A program made the translations under genes and the position numbers. A DNA stretch of 64,000 bases from Akkermansiaceae bacterium. Its GTDB lineage: Bacteria; Verrucomicrobiota; Verrucomicrobiia; Verrucomicrobiales; Akkermansiaceae. Where the stretch lies: NCBI GenBank assembly GCA_024233135.1, contig JACKPZ010000015.1, positions 35,542 to 99,541 on the forward strand, written 5' to 3'. The notes beneath the pieces are model-generated. The model was given only the letters and a program-made list of their open reading frames with translations, did not search any database and had not been told where the DNA came from. Of the stretch, positions 31,908-40,500 are shown in pieces; the stretch's first letter is position 1, and each line of letters begins with the position of its first letter.

Positions 31908-32914
31908 CCGACACGGCCTATCAGTTCGCGAATCCCGGGTGGCTGTGGCTGCTGCTCGCGCTGCCGCTGGTCGCCGTGCTGCGCGGCCGCGCCGGACGGG
32001 CGGTGGCCCTGCGCCTCCCGTCGGTGTCCGATGCGCGGAACGTCGGCGCCCGCCCGAGGTCGACGGCCGGCGGGTTTCTGCTCGCGCTGATGTTGTTGGG
32101 TTTGGCCTTGCTCATCGTCGCGCTGGCCCGCCCGCAGCTCGGACAAGGTCGCACGGAAATCGAGACGAGCGGCATCGACATCGTGCTGGCCATCGACGTT
32201 TCCGGCTCGATGGAGGCGCTCGATTTCAAGATCGACGGCGAACGCGTGAACCGCCTCACCGTGGTGAAACGTGTGGTCGAACAATTCGTCGGCGAGCGCC
32301 CCGGCGACCGCATCGGCATGGTCGCCTTCGCGGGACGCCCGTATCTCGTGAGCCCGCTCACGCTGGATCACGATTGGCTCAAGAAGCGCCTTGAGGAGGT
32401 GCGGATCGGCCGCGTCGAGGACGGCACGGCCATCGGCTCCGCCATCGCGTCGTCCGTGAACCATCTGCGTGATTCCGACGCGAAATCGCGGATCGTGATC
32501 CTCCTGACGGACGGCGTGAACAACGCCGGAGCCGCCAACCCGGTGACCGCCGCCGAGGCGGCGAAGGCGCTCGGCATCAAGATCTACACCATCGGTGCGG
32601 GCATCCAGGGGCAGGCCCCCATGCCGGTGCAGGATGCCTTCGGCCGCCGGCGATATGTGATGCAAGAGGTCGAGATCGACGAGGAGTCGCTCAAGCAGAT
32701 CGCAAGCAACACGGGCGGCCGGTATTTCCGCGCGACCGATACCGACTCGCTCGAACAGATCTACGGCGTGATCAACCAGCTTGAGACCACCAAGCGCACC
32801 GAGAAACGCTATGAGGACTACGAGGAATTGTTCCTCTTCGCGCTGTGCCCCGGCCTTGCGCTGCTGCTGATCGAACGTTTTCTTTCCGAAACCCGCTACC
32901 GGCACCTTCCCTGA
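31904..32914 (+). CDS. batA: BatA-type VWA-domain membrane protein
   Basis: A 336-residue inner-membrane protein: N-terminal BatA helix (FANPGWLWLLLALPLVAVL), a second span, a von Willebrand A domain with metal-site motif DVSGS at 98-102, and a C-terminal span. The domain faces the periplasm. MoxR-linked VWA proteins are thought to act in complexes that protect or assemble envelope proteins. The ATG overlaps the previous stop (ATGA), and the next gene starts 6 bases after it. Confidence 0.93.
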   Translation: MTDTAYQFANPGWLWLLLALPLVAVLRGRAGRAVALRLPSVSDARNVGARPRSTAGGFLLALMLLGLALLIVALARPQLGQGRTEIETSGIDIVLAIDVSGSMEALDFKIDGERVNRLTVVKRVVEQFVGERPGDRIGMVAFAGRPYLVSPLTLDHDWLKKRLEEVRIGRVEDGTAIGSAIASSVNHLRDSDAKSRIVILLTDGVNNAGAANPVTAAEAAKALGIKIYTIGAGIQGQAPMPVQDAFGRRRYVMQEVEIDEESLKQIASNTGGRYFRATDTDSLEQIYGVINQLETTKRTEKRYEDYEELFLFALCPGLALLLIERFLSETRYRHLP

Positions 32915-32920
32915 CACGTC

Positions 32921-34915
32921 ATGGATGATCGATCCCTTCATTTCGCCCAACCGCTCTGGCTTGCCGCCGGCGCGCTGTTCGTCGTGCTTGGATTCGTCGC
33001 GTTCCTGCGGGCCGACCGTCGGCGCCGCGCGGACCTCGACAAACTCGCGCACCCGCGGTTCCACTCGCGACTGGTGGCCGGGTGGTCGCCCGCGCTGCGC
33101 TGGACGCGCCGGAGTTTCTGGCTGGCCGCCGTGTTTCTGTTAGCAGCCGCGGCGGCGCGTCCGCAATACGGCTACGACTGGCGCGAGGTGAAACGCCGGG
33201 GCATCGACATCCTGTTCGCTCTCGACACCTCGCGCAGCATGCTCGCCGAGGACCTCACGCCGAACCGCCTCGAACGGGCGCGCCTCGGAATTCTCGACTT
33301 TGTCGAGCAGCTCCAGGGCGACCGCGTCGGACTCGTGCCCTTCGCCGGCACCGCCTTCGCGCTCTGCCCGCTGACGCTCGACTACAACGCGTTCCGCGAG
33401 TCCCTCAACACGGTGAACACCGAGCTGATCCCACAGCAGGGGACCGACCTCGCGAGCGCGATCCACGAAGCCGAGCGACTCTTCGATGCGGAGGAAAACA
33501 ACCATCGTTTCCTCGTCCTCATCACCGATGGCGAGGACCTCGAAGGCGAGGCGCTCGAAGCGGCGAAAGCGGCGGCGAAAAACGGCACCACCATCCATAC
33601 CGTCGGCGTGGGCGCGGCGGACGGGCAGACGATTCCGGTGCGCGATCGCTTCGGCCGCCAACAGCCGCTGCGCGACGCGGATGGCGAGGTGGTGAAGACC
33701 AAACTCGACGCCGCGACCCTGGAGAAGATCGCCGCGGCCACCGACGGACTTTACGTTCCCCTCGGCCGTGGTGCGGAGGGGCTCGATGCGATCTATCAGA
33801 AGCGCCTCGCCGTCGCGCCCAAGAGCGAACTGGCGCAGCAACTTGAGAAGGTGCCCCTCGAGCGTTTCCAGTGGCCGCTCGGCCTCGCCATCGCGCTGCT
33901 CGTCATTCAGGCGGTGTTGGGCGAGCGGAAGCCGCAGCGCGCGAAGGCCGTGCTCGCATCCGTTGCCCGCCGGGTGAGGCCTGCGGCGGCCGTCGCGCTG
34001 GCGCTTGCCACCGTATCGCTTTCCCGCGGAGCCGATGCTGTGGGGAACTACAATGGAGGCACCTCGGACTATGAAGGCGGCGAGTTTGAAAGCGCGGTCG
34101 AAAAACTCGAGGCATCGCTCCGGACACCGGATCTCGGCCTGCAGCAGAAGGCTTACTACAATCTCGGCAACTCGCTCTATCGAATCGGCCAGGCGAACCA
34201 GTCGCAGGACCCGAAACAAACGATCGAACGTTGGGAAAAGTCCGTGAAAGCATACGAGGACGCGCTCGCACTGGACCCGGACGATGCGGACGCGGAGTTC
34301 AACCGTGACTTCGTGAAACGCAAGCTCGACGAGCTGAAACAACAGCAGGAGCAAAAGAACGACCAGAAGCAGGATCAACAGAACGAGAAGAACGACGAGC
34401 AGCAGAAGCAGGAGGATCAAAAGGATCAGCAACAAGGCGATCAGCAGGACCAGCAACAGGGGGATCCGCAGGATCAGGAGAACCAGCAGGGAGACCAGAA
34501 GCAGGATTCCGAATCGGACGAGTCCCAGCAGCAGGGAGGACAAAACAACGAAGAATCCTCCGAGTCCGGCGAGTCGAAGGAGCCATCCGGATCCGAGGGC
34601 GAAACGAAGGATGAAGCCGGAAAAGAAGGCGGGCAGGCCGGAGCGGAGGAAGACGAAGGCATGAAAGGACAGGAGGAACGCCAGCAGCAACAGGCCGCCG
34701 AGCCTGCCGGCGAAACGGGAGAGGCGGAGGCGTCCGAAGAAAGCGAATCGTCAGCCGTTACCGAGGCCCGCGAACCGGGGGAGATGTCGCGCGAGGAAGC
34801 GCTGCGACTGCTGAGAAGTCTTGGAAATGATGAACGGGTGGTCGTGCCCGTGCCGCTGTCGGAACGGAACCGCGAACGGCAGCAATCCCGCGGAGCCAAA
34901 CGAAAGACATGGTGA
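32921..34915 (+). CDS. BatB-BatC fusion: VWA domain, TPR repeats and Gln/Glu/Lys-rich tail
   Basis: A 664-residue protein combining two functions that are separate genes in the original Bat locus. The BatB part has two N-terminal spans and a VWA domain with DTSRS at 102-106, ending with a span near 320-335. The BatC part starts after a further hydrophobic stretch, with TPR helices at about 380-465 (FESAVEKLEASLRT, YYNLGNSLYRIGQ, VKAYEDALALDPDDADAEFN). A low-complexity stretch of Gln, Glu, Asp and Lys runs from about 475 to 610. Its end overlaps the batD start. Confidence 0.92.
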   Translation: MDDRSLHFAQPLWLAAGALFVVLGFVAFLRADRRRRADLDKLAHPRFHSRLVAGWSPALRWTRRSFWLAAVFLLAAAAARPQYGYDWREVKRRGIDILFALDTSRSMLAEDLTPNRLERARLGILDFVEQLQGDRVGLVPFAGTAFALCPLTLDYNAFRESLNTVNTELIPQQGTDLASAIHEAERLFDAEENNHRFLVLITDGEDLEGEALEAAKAAAKNGTTIHTVGVGAADGQTIPVRDRFGRQQPLRDADGEVVKTKLDAATLEKIAAATDGLYVPLGRGAEGLDAIYQKRLAVAPKSELAQQLEKVPLERFQWPLGLAIALLVIQAVLGERKPQRAKAVLASVARRVRPAAAVALALATVSLSRGADAVGNYNGGTSDYEGGEFESAVEKLEASLRTPDLGLQQKAYYNLGNSLYRIGQANQSQDPKQTIERWEKSVKAYEDALALDPDDADAEFNRDFVKRKLDELKQQQEQKNDQKQDQQNEKNDEQQKQEDQKDQQQGDQQDQQQGDPQDQENQQGDQKQDSESDESQQQGGQNNEESSESGESKEPSGSEGETKDEAGKEGGQAGAEEDEGMKGQEERQQQQAAEPAGETGEAEASEESESSAVTEAREPGEMSREEALRLLRSLGNDERVVVPVPLSERNRERQQSRGAKRKTW

Positions 34916-36714
34916 ACTCAATGTTTCGTTTTCTCCTCACAATCCTGATCTGGTGCTCGTGCCTCGCCCTTCGTGCCGCGGAAGTGAGCGCCGAGCTTTC
35001 GACTCCCACCGTGGAGGCCGGAGAGGGCGCGTTGCTCTCGATCAAGGTCCAAGGCGGTGCGCTGGACGAAAACATCCGCATTCCGGAGGTGGCGGATCTC
35101 GTGGTCCAGTCACGCGGGAGATCTCAGAATGTGAATATCGTGAACGGCAGGGTGAGCCGGTTCATCGCGTTCAACTACGTCGTCGGTTCACACACCGAGG
35201 GCGTCTATGAAATTCCTTCGGTCACGGTGAAGGTCGACGGCCAGGAACTGAAGACCGAGCCGCTCAAGCTCACGGTCCGCCCGTCGGCATCCGGCGCGCC
35301 GCAGGGGATGGACGACGATGGGGAGAAGCCGGCCGATCACACGCGGTATGGATATCTCACCTTCCAGATGTTGAAAAAGGACCGCAAACACGTCTATCCG
35401 GGCGAGATCGCGCCGGTGCGGATCCAGGCGTTCTTCCCGATGGACGCCCGCGTTTCTCTGGGTGGTCCTCCGCGTCCCGACGGTTCGGCGTTCACCTTGC
35501 ACAACTTGAGCGACGAGCCGCAGCAGGACATGCAGGTGGTCGATGGCCGCCGCTACCGTGTCATCACCTGGTATGGCGGATTGTCCGCCACCAAGGCCGG
35601 ATCCTATCCGGCGGGCCTTTCACTCGAAGGAACGGTGACCGTGCGCGACACGAACGCGAAACGCCCGGCGTCACCGTTCAACGATCCGTTTTTCGACAAC
35701 GGTCTGATGGATGACTTCTTCGCTCCGATGATCCAGAAGGATGTCACGCTCACGACGGACGAGCCTCCGTCGGTCGAGGTGCGCGAACTGCCTGCGGAGG
35801 GCCGGCCGGAGGATTTTTCCGGCGCGATCGGCGAGTTCGAATTCGAAAGCGTGAAACTGCCTCCTTCGATGACGACGGGCGAGCCGGTCCGCGTCGAGGC
35901 GAGCATCAAGGGCAAGGGGAACTTCAGCCTGCTCGATCAACCGCATCTCGTTCCGGTGGACGATTGGAAAAGTTACGACGGCACGGATGAGTTCGTGCCC
36001 GGGGATGCTGCGTCATTCGGCGGAACGAAAAACTTCACGTTCAACTCCGTGCCCAAGGTTCCCGGAGAAAGCCGGGTGTGTTTGGGGTTCAGCTACTTCG
36101 ATCCGGAGAAGGGCGAATACAAGCGGGTCGAGTCCGCTCCTCAAGATGTGTCGATCTCCGGAAAGGCCATCGCCAGAACGGAGGCCAACGAAGCCGTTTC
36201 CGAGGCTCCCGCCGCGCCGGAGGAACCGAAGCTCGCGCCGATCCGGGAGAAACTTGGATCCGTCACTCCATACGAGCCTCTGACCGATGCGACATGGTTC
36301 GTCCCGGCCGTCGCGGGATGTGGTGTGCTCTCACTGGCGATCCTCGGTTTCGGCATCTGGCGTGGTCATCACGACGATCCCGCGAAAGCCGCTCTCCGCG
36401 CCGCGCGAGCGGCGGAAACGAAGGCCCTGTCCGCCGCCGGACAAGCTGCGGACAAGGGAGATGTACCGGCGTTTTTCGCGGCCGCACGCGAGGCCCTGCG
36501 CTTGGCCGCCGCCGAGGCCGTCGGAATCCGCCCCGAGGCGGTCACGCTTGTCGAACTGCAGGGCCGGGTGGACGAGCGAACGATCGATCTCTGGCGCGCC
36601 GCCGACGAATTCGACTATTCCGGACAGGCTGGCGACGCGGGTGGACTGGCGGGCTGGCGCGATGCCTTGCAACGCGGAATGGAATCTCTAACCGAGGGGC
36701 GCGCCGCCGCGTGA
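34909..36714 (+). CDS. batD: BatD-type exported protein
   Basis: A 601-residue protein with a signal peptide (FRFLLTILIWCSCLALRAAE), a long all-beta region of Ig-like domains typical of BatD (FIAFNYVVGSHTEGVYEIPSVTV without a break, then GGLSATKAGSYPAG), one membrane span near residues 463-485 and a helical cytoplasmic tail. It starts at the ATG at 34909, overlapping batBC by 7 bases; an ATG four codons later (34921), with GGTG upstream, is an alternative. BatD is predicted to be the large periplasmic partner of the VWA proteins. Confidence 0.92.
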   Translation: MVNSMFRFLLTILIWCSCLALRAAEVSAELSTPTVEAGEGALLSIKVQGGALDENIRIPEVADLVVQSRGRSQNVNIVNGRVSRFIAFNYVVGSHTEGVYEIPSVTVKVDGQELKTEPLKLTVRPSASGAPQGMDDDGEKPADHTRYGYLTFQMLKKDRKHVYPGEIAPVRIQAFFPMDARVSLGGPPRPDGSAFTLHNLSDEPQQDMQVVDGRRYRVITWYGGLSATKAGSYPAGLSLEGTVTVRDTNAKRPASPFNDPFFDNGLMDDFFAPMIQKDVTLTTDEPPSVEVRELPAEGRPEDFSGAIGEFEFESVKLPPSMTTGEPVRVEASIKGKGNFSLLDQPHLVPVDDWKSYDGTDEFVPGDAASFGGTKNFTFNSVPKVPGESRVCLGFSYFDPEKGEYKRVESAPQDVSISGKAIARTEANEAVSEAPAAPEEPKLAPIREKLGSVTPYEPLTDATWFVPAVAGCGVLSLAILGFGIWRGHHDDPAKAALRAARAAETKALSAAGQAADKGDVPAFFAAAREALRLAAAEAVGIRPEAVTLVELQGRVDERTIDLWRAADEFDYSGQAGDAGGLAGWRDALQRGMESLTEGRAAA

Positions 36715-36718
36715 ACGG

Positions 36719-37453
36719 ATGAGGATTCTGTTTCTTCTGCTAACGATGGTGGCGGTGCTCCGTGCGGACGATCGTTTCGCCAAGGCGAACGAGGACTATC
36801 GGAACGGTCGTTTTCGCGAAGCTGCGGAACAATATAAGGCGTTGCTGGAAAACGACGGTCCGCGGGTATCCGTCCTGCAGAACCTCGGCAGCGCCTATCA
36901 CCAGCTCGACGAAAACGGCCGGGCGATCCTCGCCTTCGAGCGAGCCCTCCTGTTGAAACCCGGCGACGCGGACATCAAGGCGAACCTCAAGCTTGTGCGC
37001 GATCGCAGCGCCGTGTTTCCAACCAAGGCGGACGACCGATGGTCCAAACTCGCCGGCTCCCTCTCCCGCCGTTCGTGGTCGATGTGGGTGCTCGCGGGCG
37101 CGGTCCTGCTGCCCGTCGCGGCGACGCTGTGGTTCGCGAGGCGAAGCATGTGTCTCGCGGCGGTTCTGCTGGCGGCAGGCGGTGTCATCATTACCGCGGG
37201 GGCATGGTGGGCGCTGGGTCGCAACTCCGGCGTCGGGTCGTTGGCGATCGTGGTGAACGACGATGCCAAGCTGAGGCTGTCGCCCTTCGAAAACGCCGGG
37301 GAAACCGGCACCCTTCCGGCGGGCCGCGAGGTGCGCGCCGACGTTGAACGAAACGGCTTCCGTTGGGTGAGCGTGGACGGTGGAGCGACCGAGGGGTGGA
37401 TGAGAAGCGGGGATATCGAGCCGCTCGTTCCGCAAAATTTGCCGCCGAACTAG
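36719..37453 (+). CDS. batE: BatE-type TPR and SH3 membrane protein
   Basis: A 244-residue protein: signal peptide, TPR repeats (KANEDYRNGRFREAAEQYKA, NLGSAYHQLDENGRAILAFERALLLKPGD), two membrane spans at about 120-165, and a bacterial SH3-like domain (LRLSPFENAGETGTLPAGREV...GWM). This is the standard BatE layout and closes the cluster. The gap to batD is 4 bases. No terminator with a T-run is visible after the stop. Confidence 0.9.
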   Translation: MRILFLLLTMVAVLRADDRFAKANEDYRNGRFREAAEQYKALLENDGPRVSVLQNLGSAYHQLDENGRAILAFERALLLKPGDADIKANLKLVRDRSAVFPTKADDRWSKLAGSLSRRSWSMWVLAGAVLLPVAATLWFARRSMCLAAVLLAAGGVIITAGAWWALGRNSGVGSLAIVVNDDAKLRLSPFENAGETGTLPAGREVRADVERNGFRWVSVDGGATEGWMRSGDIEPLVPQNLPPN

Positions 37454-37539
37454 GGCGCGCGATCGCGTGTGACGGTTTTTGGGTTTGGTGATAGGCATCC
37501 AGTCTGCTTCGGTGGAGGTCCCACGGTTGTCCCCCCACC

Positions 37540-40500
37540 ATGGCTTTTTTCCCCCATCGCCTGGCATTGTGCGCGTTGATTCCCGGATTGCTATCCGCGG
37601 ATCCCGTCGGTGTGAACCCGGGTTTCGAGGACGATCTGAACGGCTGGACTCACACGGATGTGGCGGTTGAAACCGGCGGTGCGTTCGAGGGCACGAAGCG
37701 TTTGCAACTCCAGAACGGTTTCATCGAGCAAACGGTGACCGGACTCGTCGCGGGGGAAACGCATTCCGTTCGCCTCGCCTACGTCTCGCAGGCGGGTGTC
37801 GATGGTCTCGCCGATGCCAGCGTGAAAATCGATGGTGTGGAGATCGGCCGCATTCACACCGGCCAGACGAACGAGTTTCTATCCGCCAACGGATTCGAGT
37901 TCATTCCGGCATCCGCGAGCGCGGTGCTTCGAGTCGACTCGTTGGAAACCGGAAGCACCGCGTTGATCCTCGATGCCGTCCGCGTCGAAGCCGGTGGCAT
38001 GCCATTGCCACCGGAAGCGGACTGGAGTTCCCTCACCGTCGTCGCCGACGCCCGCGGCGGCCGCGCACTGGTCAACGGTGGTTTCGAGAGTCCCATCGGC
38101 GACCCGGCAACCGATCCGGACAACAGCGGGCCGGTCGGCAACGAGCACCTCAGCGGCTTCTCGCTGCCCGGTTGGCGGGTCACGCGGGAAAACGTCGATG
38201 TCATCCAGTTCGGCGGGGCGAATCCGCCGGAAGGCGCCAACGCGCTCGACACCGGTGGCCACGGGCCGGGCGGGATCGCGCAGACGATCACCGGCCTCAC
38301 GCCCGGTGCGACCTACACGTTCTCGTTCCTGCATGCCCGCCATCTGTATTGGGGCACGGATCCGATGACCGCCGACGTGCTCGTCAACGGCCAGCACACA
38401 GCCACGCTCGTCCGCACGATCGATCAGGCGTGGGATGCCGGATACGGACTCGTCGAGGTGCCCGCGCTCGCGGGAGACGATGGAAAACTCACTCTCGAGG
38501 TCCGCTCGACGATCACCGACCAGGGCGGAAACATCATCTTTGACGACTTTCGCATCGCCGAAGGTGGCGACATCGGCAACCCGCCGACCGGGCCGATCAA
38601 GTTGTTGGTGCTCGAAGGTGCCAGCAACCACGACTGGCAGCGCCGGATCGCCGTGTTCCAATCGATCCTCTCTCGCGACGGTTCGTTCGAAATGGATGTG
38701 TCGGTCGTTCCGCAGGATGTGAACAGCCCGGAGTGGGCGGCATGGAGTCCGGATTTCTCCAGCTACGATGTCGTTCTATCAGGATACAGCGACGTCGCCG
38801 GCGGCGCGCCGTGGCCCACCGCCGTGCAGGAGGCGTTCGCCGCGTATGTCCAGAACGGCGGCGGCTTCTATGCGTTTCATGAAACCAACCAGGCTTTCAC
38901 CAACTGGCAGGCCTGGCAGGAGATCGTCGGACTCACCTGGCACGATGCCGGAACGGGCACCGCGTTCACCGTGAACCCGGATGACAGTCTAACCGTTCAT
39001 CCGCCGGGCTCCGGTCTGGCCACCGGCCATGGTGCCCGCGCCGATTCGCTGGTGAAGCGCCACGGCCTGCCTACCGTGCATCCCATCCACGCCGGCCTGC
39101 CGGATTCGTGGATGGCAGCGGACCTCGAGGTGGTGCGTTTCCCGCGCGGCATCGCGGCGGACCTCGCGACGAAGGTGACCATCCTGTCCTACACCGTGGA
39201 TCCGGACCCGCCGCCAGGCGAAACGGCCTTGCAGCATCCGGTCGAGTGGACGGTTTCCTATGGCGACGGCCGCGTCTATGCCACGACCTACGGCCACGTG
39301 TTCAGCGACCAGAGCGAACCGGAGGGCATGCGCTGCGCCGCCTATCAGGAGACCTTCGTGCGCGCTCTGAAGTGGTGCGCCGGGAGAAACCCGGGCACAC
39401 AGGTGCCGGTCGATTTTCCATCCGATACGACGATCTCTCTGCGTCCATACTCCGAAGGTTTCGCCGGCTTCGGCGGCGCGAAGGCGGTCGATCCGTTTGC
39501 CGACGGAGTCCTGCCGACACGATCGATCGTTCCGACCGAGGTGGACACGGTGGAGGCGTTTCCGAATCTCTCGTGGGAGTCGCCCATCGTCGCGCTGCCG
39601 TGGCCCGGATCCACCAGCGAGTTGATGATCGCGGAGATGGACGGCCGCGTGTTCCGCGTGGCGGATGACGACGCCACAACCACGGCCGCCACGGTGCTCG
39701 ATATCCGGGACCGCTGTTGGTATATGGAATGGGATCCGGGTGTTCCGTCGCACCGCCACGGAGGGATTCTGGGGGCGGCGTTCCATCCGCAGTTCGGCCA
39801 GGGCGCGGGCAAGGACCACTTGTATGTGTATTATCTGAACCACCCCGATGACAACGACAGCGCGGTGGTGGACGCGACGCATCCGTATTACGAGCGGCTC
39901 TCGTGTTTCACATGGGATCCCGAGACTTCGATGTTCGATCCGGCCAGCGAGCTGATCATGATCCAGCAGTTCGACACCGCGCGCGGACATGATGGCGGCG
40001 GCTTGGTCTTCGGCGGCGACGGGTTTCTCTATCTGACCGTCGGCGACGAGGGCACGGAGAGTTCCGACGCCACGCCGCACACCCAACGGATCGACGACCG
40101 CTTCCGCTCCGGAGTCTGGCGGATCGATGTCGACATGATTGGCGGCTCCGTCAGCCATCCGATCGTCAACCAGCCCGCCGAGCCGCCCTTGCAACCGGGC
40201 GAGACGAATGTCGATGACATCGATCACACCTTCACGCAGGGCTACTACATCCCCAGCGACAATCCATGGGTTGGGGAAACCGGCGCTCTGGAGGAGTTTT
40301 ACGCCATCGGACTCCGCGAGCCGCACCGGATGACGTATGACCCGGTGGATGGAAACTTCTGGATTGCCGACGTCGGTGGCGCCGCCCTGGAGGAGGTGAA
40401 CGTGATGGACAAGGCCGGGCTGAACTTCCAGTGGAACTACAAGGAAGGCACGTCGACCGGATTCCGCCCGGTTCCATCTCCGTTGTTGGGCGAGGAGCGG

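Noticed and set aside
34330..34760. Gln/Glu/Lys-coding low-complexity stretch considered as a DNA repeat.
   Set aside because: The codons vary and there is no constant repeat unit; it is part of the BatBC protein.
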